Of a stretch of DNA of 64,000 nt, positions 54,676 to 63,554 are shown piece after piece. This DNA is from a bacterium. GTDB lineage: Bacteria > DRYD01. The stretch lies in assembly GCA_030549815.1 (NCBI GenBank), contig JAUQQQ010000006.1:66050-130049 (forward strand), given 5' to 3'. The translations under genes were made by a program, and so were the position numbers. The notes beneath the pieces were generated by a model. The model saw only the letters and a list, made by a program, of their open reading frames with translations, was not told the origin of the DNA and did no database searches. Every line of letters begins with the position of its first letter. Position 1 is the first letter of the stretch.

Positions 54676-55071
54676 ATGAATGAAGCATTGGTAATATCGG
54701 TATCAATCATTATAGGTTTTATAATAGTGGGCTTTTTGATATTTTTTGTATTAAATGGTTTTTTGAATTCATTAAACAGTAAGATAGATAGGTTGTTAAA
54801 TACTACAGATGAATTAAATCAGACATTGAGGAAAATGCAGGAGGTTATGGAAACAGCAAAACCTATCCTTTATAATCTACAGGAAGTTAGCGGGAATGTT
54901 AAAAAGATAACCAATAATGTTTCTGAAATTACCGGAGATGTTAGTTTTATCGTTAAAAAAGGAAGGATATCGGTTGAGGTTATTGAAAAAACTGCTAATA
55001 TGGGAATTTCTAAATTTAATGAAATGATTAAAAGTATGCTAAAAAGTAAATTAAAAGAGGAAAGCAAGTAG
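54676..55071 (+). CDS. YtxG-like (DUF948) membrane protein
   Basis: One N-terminal membrane helix (about 5-30) is followed by 100 residues of coiled-coil heptads (for example KIDRLLNTTDELNQTLRKM). This layout matches DUF948/YtxG proteins. In Bacillus, ytxG and ytxH are adjacent general-stress genes, and here a YtxH-like gene follows after 23 bases, which supports the call. The function of the family is not established. The 101 bases before it hold only a weak hairpin. Confidence 0.65.
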   Translation: MNEALVISVSIIIGFIIVGFLIFFVLNGFLNSLNSKIDRLLNTTDELNQTLRKMQEVMETAKPILYNLQEVSGNVKKITNNVSEITGDVSFIVKKGRISVEVIEKTANMGISKFNEMIKSMLKSKLKEESK

Positions 55072-55094
55072 TATGAAAAAGGAGGTAAGATAGT

Positions 55095-55367
55095 ATGAAA
55101 AATACAGGTGATATAATCGGAGCATTCTTAATTGGTGTTGCTGTCGGAACTATAATAGGAATATTATATGCACCACAAAGCGGAGAAGAAACAAGAAAAT
55201 TAATATCTGAAAAAAGCCAAAAAGCAAAAGAAGAAATTAGCGAACAAGTGGAAAAATTAAAAGAAGAATTTGATAAACTAAAAAAACAAGTATCAAAGGT
55301 TACAAGCGAAATTACTGAAAAGATAAGTCAACAGTTTGAGAAAAAAGTAGAAGCAAAAAATGAATAA
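55095..55367 (+). CDS. YtxH-like protein
   Basis: The 90 residues start with a glycine-rich membrane helix, GAFLIGVAVGTIIGILYAPQSGEETRK. The sequence YAPQSGEETR is the YtxH signature, and a long charged helix follows. AAGGAGG lies upstream. The family is associated with general stress and the envelope; the mechanism is unknown. It precedes a STAS antagonist gene, so a stress-signalling link is plausible. Confidence 0.85.
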   Translation: MKNTGDIIGAFLIGVAVGTIIGILYAPQSGEETRKLISEKSQKAKEEISEQVEKLKEEFDKLKKQVSKVTSEITEKISQQFEKKVEAKNE

Positions 55368-55404
55368 CTCCTTTAAAGGGTTGGATGCTCAGGAGGATTT
55401 AATT

Positions 55405-55752
55405 ATGAATATAAGCGTTAAAACCGAAAAAATTGACGATATAACATTAATTGAAATAGATGGAGAAGTAGATACATATACTTCTTCTAAGATAAAACAG
55501 GATATATTACAAGTTGTTGAGCAAACACCTAAGATAATAATATCGATGGAAAAAGTTAAATTTATAGATAGTACGGGCTTAGGTATTTTAATTGGAGTTC
55601 TTAAAAAAGTTAAAGAAAAAGAAGGAGAAATGATTATCGTCTCTCCAAATTCCTACATAAACCAGATATTCGAAATCACTGGTCTTTTTAAGGTATTTAA
55701 AATAGTTGAAAATACACAACAAGCAATCGACTATTTAAGAAAATCGGAGTAA
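55405..55752 (+). CDS. STAS-domain anti-sigma factor antagonist (SpoIIAA/RsbV-like)
   Basis: The 115 residues form one STAS domain. The phosphorylatable Ser lies in KFIDSTGLGILIGVLK. The opening ITLIEIDGEVDTYTSSKIKQ and the end QIFEITGLFKVFKIVE are standard. It would bind and remove an anti-sigma factor when unphosphorylated. The ATG at 55405 follows AGGAGGA and is preferred to an ATG at 55360 inside the YtxH gene. The kinase and sigma partners are not in the window. Confidence 0.9.
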   Translation: MNISVKTEKIDDITLIEIDGEVDTYTSSKIKQDILQVVEQTPKIIISMEKVKFIDSTGLGILIGVLKKVKEKEGEMIIVSPNSYINQIFEITGLFKVFKIVENTQQAIDYLRKSE

Positions 55753-55755
55753 TCG

Positions 55756-56511
55756 ATGATGGTTATAAATCTTGAAGGAAAAAACGCTTTAATAACAGGT
55801 GCTTCAAGAGGAATAGGAAGAGCAATAGCAATAAAATTAGCAGAAGCAAAAGCCAACGTAATTATAAATTACAGATCAAGTAAAGAAGAAGCCGAAAATT
55901 TAGCAAATTATATTTCCAAAGAATTTAGCGTTAAAGCTATTCCTATTCAAGCAGATGTCGGAGATTTCGAGCAGGTTAAAAAGATGAAAGAAATAATATC
56001 AAAAGAATTGGGACCTATACAAATACTTGTCAATAACGCAGGTATTACTAATGATAAGCTACTTAGAAATATGACCTATGATGTTTGGGATAGCGTAATA
56101 AAATCTAATCTTTATTCTGTATACAATACATGCTTTGTATTTTTAGAAGATATGTTAAGCAGTAGATGGGGAAGAATAATTAACATTTCTTCCATAGTTG
56201 GTTTGATGGGGTCAGCAGGGCAAGCTAATTACGCCGCTGCCAAAGCAGGTATTATCGGATTTACAAAATCAATAGCAAAAGAATACGCAAAGAGAAATAT
56301 AACATCTAACGTTGTTTGTCCAGGATACATAGAAACTGATATGACGTCAAAATTAGCTACAAAGATAAAAGAAACTATAATAGGTAATATACCTGTTGGA
56401 AAACCTGGGTTGCCTGAAGATGTCGCAAATTTAGTTGTATTCCTTGCTTCAGATTTGGCATCTTACATAACAGGTGAAGTTATAAACATTAGTGGTGGGC
56501 TCTATATGTAA
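55756..56511 (+). CDS. fabG: 3-oxoacyl-ACP reductase
   Basis: NADPH-dependent reduction of 3-ketoacyl-ACP in fatty acid synthesis. The 251 residues have the SDR loop TGASRGIGRAIAIKLA, the NNAG motif (ILVNNAGITNDKLL, whose tail is typical of FabG), Ser in NISSIVGLMG, the Tyr-x3-Lys pair in YAAAKAG, and the end GEVINISGGLYM. Two ATG codons in tandem open the gene, three bases after the STAS gene. The SEDS gene follows directly. Confidence 0.93.
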   Translation: MMVINLEGKNALITGASRGIGRAIAIKLAEAKANVIINYRSSKEEAENLANYISKEFSVKAIPIQADVGDFEQVKKMKEIISKELGPIQILVNNAGITNDKLLRNMTYDVWDSVIKSNLYSVYNTCFVFLEDMLSSRWGRIINISSIVGLMGSAGQANYAAAKAGIIGFTKSIAKEYAKRNITSNVVCPGYIETDMTSKLATKIKETIIGNIPVGKPGLPEDVANLVVFLASDLASYITGEVINISGGLYM

Positions 56512-57582
56512 GTGGTTAATCTAGTTATTTTTAACCTTTCAATATTTTTGCTTCTTTTAGTTAGTGTCATATTTGTAGGGGTTGCAAATAATTTTGACCA
56601 AAAATTTATTAAACATATTTTTTCTATTTTAGTAGGTTTAGTATTTTTTATATTAGCTTCTATTGGAATTGTTAAGATAGATAAGGTAAAAAATTACGCT
56701 TTATTTTTATGGATTTTTTCTATATTCATTCTTGTATTGAACTTATTTGTTGGGACTACCGTTAACGGATCGAGAAGTTGGATATATATCGGTAATTTTT
56801 CATTTCAACCCGCAGAGTTAACCAAATTATCTCTTGTATTTCTTTTTGTCTTTTTATATAATTTAGTAAAAGAAAAAAATGTTTTCTTTTTTGTTTCTTT
56901 GTTTGTTGTATCCATAACTATTTTACCGATATTTATACAACCGGATTTAGGATTTTCTGTTCTTTTATTTTTATCAAATTTAATTATGAATTATGGTATA
57001 GGTGTTAACGGTTTTTTAGTTTTGTTTGTTTTGTCTGGTGCAGTTTTTGCAGGTAGTTTAGTAATGAAACCCTATCAAGTTGAAAGATTAACAACTTTTC
57101 TTGATCCGTATAAAGATCCATTAGGGAATGGATGGCAAACTATTCAAAGTGTTAATTGTATAATAAATGGGGGGATTTGGGGGCAGGGGATTGGAAAAGG
57201 AATGATATCTAAACTTGGCTTTCTTCCTGAAAAAGATACCGATTTCATTTTTTCCTTAATTACAGAAGAGGTAGGACTAATTGGCGCTTTATTTATTATT
57301 TTACTTTTTATTACACTTATTATTTGTATTCTTTTGGTTTTCAAAAATACTGATAAACAAGAGTATAAGATAATTAGTTTGTTTGTAGCTGCTGTTGTAT
57401 TTATACAATCTTTTATTAACGTAGCAATGAATACTATGTCAGGGCCGATTACTGGACTTCCTCTACCATTGATAAGTTATGGTGGAACAAACATGGTTAT
57501 AACTTTATTTTTACTTGGTTTAATCAATCAAATAAATTTGGATATAATAAAAAGCAATAATCTTAAGAAATGGATTGAATAA
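56512..57582 (+). CDS. SEDS-family peptidoglycan polymerase (FtsW/RodA)
   Basis: SEDS proteins polymerise lipid II with a partner class B PBP. The 356 residues have about nine to ten membrane helices. The conserved elements are FQPAELTKLSLVFLF, QPDLGFSVLLFLSN and the extracellular active-site loop around GIGKGMISKLGFLPEKDTDF, ending PLPLISYGGTNM. The start is GTG right after the fabG stop. FtsW and RodA cannot be separated without the partner, and no class B PBP is in view. Confidence 0.9.
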   Translation: MVNLVIFNLSIFLLLLVSVIFVGVANNFDQKFIKHIFSILVGLVFFILASIGIVKIDKVKNYALFLWIFSIFILVLNLFVGTTVNGSRSWIYIGNFSFQPAELTKLSLVFLFVFLYNLVKEKNVFFFVSLFVVSITILPIFIQPDLGFSVLLFLSNLIMNYGIGVNGFLVLFVLSGAVFAGSLVMKPYQVERLTTFLDPYKDPLGNGWQTIQSVNCIINGGIWGQGIGKGMISKLGFLPEKDTDFIFSLITEEVGLIGALFIILLFITLIICILLVFKNTDKQEYKIISLFVAAVVFIQSFINVAMNTMSGPITGLPLPLISYGGTNMVITLFLLGLINQINLDIIKSNNLKKWIE

Positions 57583-58448
57583 TGGGTGCTCTTTTTGTTA
57601 TTTTAGCAATTTTTTTGGCTTCAATAGAACCAATTATCGTTAAATATGGTTATAATCATTCAAATATTAATCCCATTACTATCATTTTTTTTAAAAATTT
57701 AGTAGGAGGAATTTTAATAATACCATTGACAACCCTAATAGGTAATAAATTTAAATTGTTGGAATTGAAAGATATAATTAATATTTCAAGAGTTTCTTTA
57801 TTACTTCTTTTTACGACTTCAATGATGATTATTTCATTAAAATTTATTCCTGCTGTTATAATGCTAACCATATTTACTTCTACCCCTGCTTTTGTAAGTA
57901 TAATAAATTCCATAAAGGGAAAGGAAAAAACTGATACTGTTTTTTGGTTGGGATTCTTACTTGCTTTCTTTGGAATTACTTTATTACTTGATATTTATAG
58001 TAATAGTTTTGCTGTTAATATTAAATTTTTGGTAGGTTGTCTTTTAGCTTTTTTAGGTGTTTTATCCTCATCGCTCTATAGAACAACACTTGACGAATTA
58101 ACAAATAAATACACTCCCATAGTAGTATCTACCTATATATTTTTAATTAATTCATTTTTGGTATTAACCATTTTTAGTATTTTCAATAAATTTTTTATTT
58201 TCACAAAAGAGGGATTTGTAGTAGGTTTGTACGGGGGTATTGCAGGTACCTTAGCAAACATATCTTTTTTATATGCTCTTAATATTTTGGGTTCTACAAA
58301 AGTTTCTTTACTAAACATGTTTCAGCAACCAACCATAATATTGCTCTCTTCTATAATTCTTAAAGAGTTTCTCAAAATAAACCAAATAATTGGGATAATA
58401 CTTGTTATAATTGGTGTTAATTTGGCAATAAAGAGAATAAAGTTTTAA
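57582..58448 (+). CDS. EamA/DMT-family transporter
   Basis: The 288 residues comprise ten membrane helices in two five-helix EamA halves (about 5-135 and 150-288), each starting with a GAL/LA-type helix. The motif FTSTPAFVSIINSI lies at the end of the first half, and SLLNMFQQPTIILLSSIIL corresponds to the conserved P-x-x segment of the second. The substrate is unknown. The ATG overlaps the SEDS stop by one base (TAATG). Confidence 0.8.
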   Translation: MGALFVILAIFLASIEPIIVKYGYNHSNINPITIIFFKNLVGGILIIPLTTLIGNKFKLLELKDIINISRVSLLLLFTTSMMIISLKFIPAVIMLTIFTSTPAFVSIINSIKGKEKTDTVFWLGFLLAFFGITLLLDIYSNSFAVNIKFLVGCLLAFLGVLSSSLYRTTLDELTNKYTPIVVSTYIFLINSFLVLTIFSIFNKFFIFTKEGFVVGLYGGIAGTLANISFLYALNILGSTKVSLLNMFQQPTIILLSSIILKEFLKINQIIGIILVIIGVNLAIKRIKF

Positions 58449-58465
58449 GAAATTTTAGGATTGAA

Positions 58466-58496
58466 GTCTCTACTTTTCGAAGTAGAAATTGAAAGC
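58466..58496. repeat. Solitary CRISPR-repeat-like element with UUCG hairpin
   Basis: A 7-bp stem (58469-58475 with 58480-58486) encloses a TTCG tetraloop and is followed by AATTGAAAGC, which looks like the 3' end (ATTGAAA) of many type I and III CRISPR repeats. On the opposite strand it reads AATTTCTACT plus a stem ending AGTAGA, like the core of type V-A repeats. I find only one copy and no cas gene. It lies in the 287-base gap 58449-58735, in which I see no other gene, only short frames broken by stops. Confidence 0.3.
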
Positions 58497-58735
58497 AACA
58501 ATAAACTTGACATCTGAAGAAAAAGCATTACTATAGACAAAGCAAAATGAGAATCAAAAGACAAACTAACTACTCATACAAATTCAGATTATATCTACAA
58601 AGAGAAAAAAGGTAGTTTTTAAAGAGGAATAGTTGGAACATGTGCTATAGAAAGTTGAAGTAATTTCTTCACAAAAGATGAAAATAGAAAAAGCCCTTAA
58701 TAGCAAAAAGATTGAAGTTTATTGCATATTTTTTT

Positions 58736-59680
58736 TTAAATTTGTGCAAAGATTTTAGAAATGTTTATTATTTTGTTATCCATTATCTCTCGTGGTAGTA
58801 ATTCAGCATAGAAATCATCTGTTATGTAAAGAGTATTTTTGTATTTTGTCTTAATGTAATCAATGAACTGTTGTATTTTTGTTGTATCTTCTAACCGTGT
58901 GGTATTTGTATTTATAATTCCTGCAAACAAATATTTGAAGGAATTTAACCTTTCTATTTGGAAATTTTGATCTGACTCTATTTTCTTTATTGGATTAGTG
59001 TAGAAATTAATTGAGATTCCGTCAAAACTCAATTTTTCTATGTCTTTGAAATTCTTTATTTTGTTTTTGAAAAACAGAAATAGTTGTGTATTTTTATTAT
59101 CTACTGATATATTTTTAATTTTTTGTGAAAAAGTGATAAGTTTATCTAAATTTTCAATTTCGGTGTATTCTATGAATGCGAAAGCCATAACATTATTAGA
59201 ATTCCATTTATCGGTGATTCTTATGAATATTTCTGTTAGTAATTCTGTGGAGTTTTCTATGTTAAGATTTGAATATTTGCTAAGGGTAAGAGGGGAGGGC
59301 AGTGAAATTAAGTAATTGTAGTTTTTCATTCTATCTAACTTTAAATATTCTGCAAGGTATTTATCAAAATTTTGGTCATCTATTTCTATTTTACTTACTT
59401 CTAATTTTCTCCAAAACACGTTTGTTTCTTCAAATCTAAGTAGAGTGTTAGCTATTGAATTTTTAATGAAAATTGAAAATGGTCTAATTAAGTCTTGGTA
59501 GTTAAATAGTCCTGTCGAAATAAAAGGAAAGTTTAATTTTTCTTGTATTTTAAGAAAATCAAAAAAATCTTTTTCATATGCTTGTTCTAATTTATATTGA
59601 TCTATTCTATTTCTATCGAAATCTCGTGTTGCTTGAATTAATTCTTCTGATCTTGGATAATTACCTGCTATTGTTATCAT
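58736..59680 (-). CDS. MetE-like (cobalamin-independent methionine synthase family) protein lacking zinc ligands
   Basis: The start GNYPRSEELIQATRDFDR, then FISTGLFNYQDLIRPFS, matches the opening of MetE-like TIM-barrel proteins. The end ITDDFYAELLPREIMDNKI resembles their final segment (usually with C-x-L-E-x-L-P). True MetE enzymes bind zinc through His, Cys and Glu, but this 314-residue protein contains no cysteine at all, so methyl transfer by that route seems impossible. It overlaps rsmI by 20 bases at its 5' end. The gene looks intact, so it is either repurposed or divergent. Confidence 0.6.
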   Translation of the reverse strand: MITIAGNYPRSEELIQATRDFDRNRIDQYKLEQAYEKDFFDFLKIQEKLNFPFISTGLFNYQDLIRPFSIFIKNSIANTLLRFEETNVFWRKLEVSKIEIDDQNFDKYLAEYLKLDRMKNYNYLISLPSPLTLSKYSNLNIENSTELLTEIFIRITDKWNSNNVMAFAFIEYTEIENLDKLITFSQKIKNISVDNKNTQLFLFFKNKIKNFKDIEKLSFDGISINFYTNPIKKIESDQNFQIERLNSFKYLFAGIINTNTTRLEDTTKIQQFIDYIKTKYKNTLYITDDFYAELLPREIMDNKIINISKIFAQI

Positions 59681-60356
59681 TTTTATCCTCCTTATTGTAT
59701 AGTATTAATGTGTATTCTCCTTTTTCGATTAAGCTATTTTCGTCTAAATTTTTTAATTTGGTAAAAATTATTTTTTGGTTTATTTTTGTCATTTCATGTA
59801 GAATTAGGATAAATTTTTCGGGAAAATTGTTTTTTAGGTTGTTAATGGTTTTTCTTATTCTATGACAAGATTCAAAGAAAACGATACTTTTTACTAAATT
59901 AAGTGAATTTTCGATTGTCTTTAGGTATTTATTTTTTTTATCGAGGAAACCAAGGAATAGGAAGGGGGTATGTTGTAGTGGACTTAGCATTAAAGCAGAG
60001 CATAGAGCACTTGCTCCTGGCACTATTTCTATTTCTATGTTGTTTTCTATTGCATATTTAATAAGGTTAATCGATGGATCTTCTATGTTTGGTGCTCCTG
60101 CTGAACTAATAAAACCTACTTTATCATTGTTTTCTATTATGTTTATCATTCTTTGATTTTTCACCTCTGATTCGTGATATTTTATCATCTTTTTTTTTAT
60201 ATTTAAATGATTTAGTAGTTTTATAGTTTGGTTTGGATTTTCAGCAAAAATTATATCTACTTCCTTTATCTTTTCGATAAAATTAATCGTTAAATCTTTT
60301 AGATTTCCTATTGGACTACTAAAAAGGATTAGTTTTTTCAGCTGTACCACCACCAA
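59661..60356 (-). CDS. rsmI: 16S rRNA 2'-O-methyltransferase RsmI, divergent
   Basis: RsmI methylates the ribose of C1402 in 16S rRNA with SAM. The tetrapyrrole-methylase-type fold shows LFSSPIGNLKDLT, VGFISSAGAPNIEDPS and EIVPGASALCSALMLS. The usual LISDAGTP is changed to FISSAGAP and the AEDTR stretch to AENPNQ. At 231 residues it lacks part of the usual C-terminal extension. The start is TTG, or one of two GTG codons right after it. It overlaps both neighbours by about 20 bases. Confidence 0.8.
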   Translation of the reverse strand: MVVVQLKKLILFSSPIGNLKDLTINFIEKIKEVDIIFAENPNQTIKLLNHLNIKKKMIKYHESEVKNQRMINIIENNDKVGFISSAGAPNIEDPSINLIKYAIENNIEIEIVPGASALCSALMLSPLQHTPFLFLGFLDKKNKYLKTIENSLNLVKSIVFFESCHRIRKTINNLKNNFPEKFILILHEMTKINQKIIFTKLKNLDENSLIEKGEYTLILYNKEDKNDNNSR

Positions 60357-60661
60357 TGATCTTGGGGATATTTATTCTTGTAATGATTTATATTTATTAA
60401 TCTTTTTATTTCGGGCATTATATCAACAAGTTTTTGATCAAATTCTCCAATATGTTCGATTAATTTTTGAAAATCTTGGTACAAACTAAAAGGAACATTT
60501 TCTTGGTTGTTGTAAAAGAAATCTATTATATCCTGAATATCGCTTCTGTATTGTAGTATTAAAGGTGCATTGAATTTATTTAGTTGTTGATTTTCCAACA
60601 ATTTTTTGTATTCCTCTATATACTCTTCAAGTAGCTCTATTGCTTCTATATAGTTTTGCAT
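60338..60661 (-). CDS. Small helical protein of unknown function
   Basis: The 107 residues are mostly alpha helix (IELLEEYIEEYKKLL, LYQDFQKLIEHIGEF) with an unusual end, KYPQDHWWWYS, bearing three Trp in a row. No family is recognised. It follows the flotillin terminator on the minus strand and overlaps rsmI, so it starts a rsmI / MetE-like operon. The end that is rich in Trp may be a binding tail. Confidence 0.55.
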   Translation of the reverse strand: MQNYIEAIELLEEYIEEYKKLLENQQLNKFNAPLILQYRSDIQDIIDFFYNNQENVPFSLYQDFQKLIEHIGEFDQKLVDIMPEIKRLININHYKNKYPQDHWWWYS

Positions 60662-60673
60662 ATTAAAAACAAA

Positions 60674-60692
60674 AGGGGGCTGAAAGCCCCCT
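60674..60692 (-). terminator. Rho-independent terminator after the flotillin gene
   Basis: A 7-bp stem with six G-C pairs (60674-60680 with 60686-60692) and a 5-base loop is followed on the minus strand by TTTGTTTTTAATA. It ends the SPFH operon and separates it from the gene at 60338. Confidence 0.85.
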
Positions 60693-60715
60693 CCTTTTAC
60701 TTGTCTATTTCTTGA

Positions 60716-62611
60716 TTACTTTATTTGTGGTGGTTTTATGGTACCTTGAGAAAGTTGCTGTGATGTTGTTTGGGTTTGTTGGGTACTTTGAGGAGTTTGT
60801 TGCGATAGGTTTTTAAGTATTTCGATTAGATCCAATCCTGTTAAATTTTTAAGGACTTCTGGAACTGTTGCAACTGTTCCTGCTATATCCTTGGTTAAAT
60901 TAGAGAAACCTGCACCATTACCTCCACCGATCATTATAACTCTTTCAATTTTATTCAATGGGTTGGCTACTTTTTCTGCGATTTCTGGTAGTTTTTCAAT
61001 TACTATTTCTGCTATAGCGGCGTTGTTGTACATTCTCCAAGCTTCTGCTTTTTTCATCATTGCTTTTGCTATAGCAACACCCTGTGCTTCTGTTATTTCT
61101 GCTTCAGCTAAACCTTTAGCTTTTATTGCTTCAGCTTCTGCTTGCCCGCTTAATTTAATTTTTTCTGCTTCTGCTTGTGCCAATGCTATTTGTCTAATTC
61201 TTTCAGCTTCTGCTAACTGCTCAATTTTGAACCTTTCTGCTTCTGCTGGTTTTTTAACAGTTGCTTCTAATTCTTTTTCTTTTCTCATTGCTTCCAAGTT
61301 TTGTAATTCTATTTGTTTTTCCTTTTCTGTTAAGTAGTATGCCATATCTGCTTCTGCTTTTTTGGCTTCTGCGGTTTTTCTTTCTTCAGATACTCTGATA
61401 TCTGCTTCGATTTGTGCAACTCTTTTTCTTTGATCAGCTTCAGCTTCTTTTTCGGCAGCTTGTGCATCTGCCTCTGCTGCTGCTTTTCTTGCTGCTGCTA
61501 ATTGTTCTGCTTCTCTAGCTCTTGCTTCTGCATCTTGTTGAGCTGTGTAAATCCTCTTTTCCTTTTCAGTTTCTGCTTGTCTCTTTGCTATTTCTAATGC
61601 CTGTTCTAATTCGTAATTTTTAGCTACTTTTTCTAATTCTGCCTGTTTCATTCTTGCTTGTGTTTCTTGTTCTTTTATTTGTGGAGCGACTCTGAATTCT
61701 ATTGCTTTTTCTGGATCGCCTATATCTTTAATTGCAAACGTATCTAAAATTAATCCCATTTTTGCAAAGTCATCTTTTATAGCTTCCTCAACTTTTTTAA
61801 CAATTTCTTCTCTTTTATGTAGCAGTTCTTCCAAATTAACGGCAGCAATAACCTCTCTTGTTTTTCCTTCTAATATTTCTCTAATACTTGCTATAACTTG
61901 ATCTGATTTTTGGTTTAAAAACCTCTCTCCAGCTTTTTCTAAATCGCTTAGATTGAACTTTACTGCTGCAGTTGCACTGACACTAACAGGAATTTTATCT
62001 GCCGTTAAAATTTTAGCTGTTGTAACATCAATAATTAAGCTTGTTAAAGCCAATTTGATAGAACCTATAGGGTCAAGAATATCCTTAATAGTAAAAGCAT
62101 CAATTTTTAATCCTAATGTTCCCAAATCTTTAGCCGCTGATTTATTGACTTCTTGAATAAATGTATCTCTATCATGCAGTAATTGTTGTAATCTTGTTCT
62201 TGCAATAACTTCCCTTGTATGACCTTCTAATATTTCTTTAATATTTTTGTCAATTTCTTGATCACTTTTTCCTAAGAATCTTTCTGCTGCACTTAATATA
62301 TTAGCATTATTTGATGAATCTATTTTAACTGTAGCAACTGCTTCTACTGATAGAGGAACTTTGTCAAGGGTTAATATTTGAGGACTTTTTATATCGATAA
62401 TTCTCGCTTCTAATGACAATTCTTGTGCACTTTGTACCAATGGTAATACAGTGGTACCACCTCCAACGACAACTCTTTTTCCACCCCATCCCGTTACTAT
62501 CAACGCTTTATTGGGAGGCACCCTTCTATATAAGGTAACAGCAAAATAAAAAATAATACCAAATACGAAGAACGCAACTCCTAAAGCCACTACTAAAATT
62601 GGTAATTCCAT
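60716..62611 (-). CDS. Flotillin-like protein with two tandem SPFH domains
   Basis: An N-terminal membrane helix (about 5-28) is followed by RVPPNKALIVTGWGGKRVV, the flotillin opening. Two SPFH/band-7 copies follow at about 50-190 and 195-320. Each has an AERFL segment, an IKEILEGHTREVIA-like or IREILEGKTREVIA-like segment, and TIKDILDP or AIKDIGDP. A coiled coil rich in Ala and Glu spans about 325-535, then comes a flotillin C-terminal region and a Gln/Thr-rich tail. Flotillins organise membrane microdomains. The gene lies 18 bases after its shorter paralog and ends at a terminator. Confidence 0.85.
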   Translation of the reverse strand: MELPILVVALGVAFFVFGIIFYFAVTLYRRVPPNKALIVTGWGGKRVVVGGGTTVLPLVQSAQELSLEARIIDIKSPQILTLDKVPLSVEAVATVKIDSSNNANILSAAERFLGKSDQEIDKNIKEILEGHTREVIARTRLQQLLHDRDTFIQEVNKSAAKDLGTLGLKIDAFTIKDILDPIGSIKLALTSLIIDVTTAKILTADKIPVSVSATAAVKFNLSDLEKAGERFLNQKSDQVIASIREILEGKTREVIAAVNLEELLHKREEIVKKVEEAIKDDFAKMGLILDTFAIKDIGDPEKAIEFRVAPQIKEQETQARMKQAELEKVAKNYELEQALEIAKRQAETEKEKRIYTAQQDAEARAREAEQLAAARKAAAEADAQAAEKEAEADQRKRVAQIEADIRVSEERKTAEAKKAEADMAYYLTEKEKQIELQNLEAMRKEKELEATVKKPAEAERFKIEQLAEAERIRQIALAQAEAEKIKLSGQAEAEAIKAKGLAEAEITEAQGVAIAKAMMKKAEAWRMYNNAAIAEIVIEKLPEIAEKVANPLNKIERVIMIGGGNGAGFSNLTKDIAGTVATVPEVLKNLTGLDLIEILKNLSQQTPQSTQQTQTTSQQLSQGTIKPPQIK

Positions 62612-62629
62612 AATTTTTTCATCTCCTTG

Positions 62630-63529
62630 TTAAATTTTTTGTATTTCTTTTATATTGAAAGAATCGATTATTAAGCTGTATTCTTTTACATCATTTTTTA
62701 ACAATTCCTCTATTCTTTGAGATAATAATTCTTCGTTTGATATTTCTTCTGATTTAATTGTTGATATATATTTCCTCATTTTATTTTCTAATAATTCTTT
62801 TATTACTTGCAATGCTTCTTCTTTTGTTAAGTTAAGAAAATTTTCACCTGCTTTTTCTAATTCTTGCAAATTAAATTTAATTGTACACACCGCTCTAATT
62901 TTAAATTTATCCTGATTTTGAGTAATTACCTTTAGATTATCAATTTCTATAACTGAACTTGATAATGCTAATGACATAGAACCTTTAACATCAAAAATAT
63001 CTTTAATTGTAACTGCATCAATTTTTAATCCAATATTTTTTAGATCAGCCTCAGCAGATTTACTTACTTCTTCTAAAAATGTTTCTCTATTGTTTAATAA
63101 CTCCATAAATTTTGTTTCTGATATTATTTTTATTAAATGTTCTCTAAGTACTTCTTGTATGCTTTCTTTTAATTCTTTATCAGTTTTGCTTAAAAATCTT
63201 TCTGCTGCTTTAATAATGTTTTCTGATGATGATGAATCAACTTTAACCGTTGAAACAATTTCTATCCCTATTGGTATTTTATCAGAAGTAAGTACTTGTG
63301 GAACGATAACATTTATAACGAGTGCTTCTAATGATAATTTTTGTACTTTCTGGGGAAAAAGTGAAAAGATAGTACCACTACCTCCAACAACTCTTTTTCT
63401 ACCTTTTCCCGTTACTATCAAAGCCTTATCTGGAGGTACCCTCTTTTGTAAAGTAACGACGAAATATAAAATAATACCAATTACGAAGAATAATATACCT
63501 AAAAATATCACTACAATTGGAAATTCCAT
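62630..63529 (-). CDS. Short SPFH-domain paralog without coiled coil
   Basis: The 299 residues share the layout of the flotillin gene downstream: membrane helix, RVPPDKALIVTGKGRKRVV, a first SPFH copy (AERFLSKTDKEL, TIKDIFDVKGSMSLALSSS) and a second copy (TIKFNLQELEKAGENFL). It stops where the larger protein enters its coiled coil. It therefore looks like a tandem duplicate that lost, or never had, the oligomerisation stalk. The two probably form a complex. The peroxiredoxin gene lies 25 bases upstream on the same strand. Confidence 0.8.
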   Translation of the reverse strand: MEFPIVVIFLGILFFVIGIILYFVVTLQKRVPPDKALIVTGKGRKRVVGGSGTIFSLFPQKVQKLSLEALVINVIVPQVLTSDKIPIGIEIVSTVKVDSSSSENIIKAAERFLSKTDKELKESIQEVLREHLIKIISETKFMELLNNRETFLEEVSKSAEADLKNIGLKIDAVTIKDIFDVKGSMSLALSSSVIEIDNLKVITQNQDKFKIRAVCTIKFNLQELEKAGENFLNLTKEEALQVIKELLENKMRKYISTIKSEEISNEELLSQRIEELLKNDVKEYSLIIDSFNIKEIQKI

Positions 63530-63554
63530 AGGATTTTTTATTATATTTGTTTAT

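Noticed and set aside
58536..58720. Transposase-like fragment in the gap before the MetE-like gene
   Set aside because: All frames are broken by stops and no stretch longer than about 25 codons resembles a known transposase.
58449..58735. A CRISPR array
   Set aside because: Only one repeat-like element is present, no regularly spaced copies and no cas genes.
60891..61337. Plus-strand open frame opposite the flotillin coiled coil
   Set aside because: Biased composition on the opposite strand of an Ala/Glu-rich coiled coil creates long open frames; the flotillin frame is clearly the coding one.
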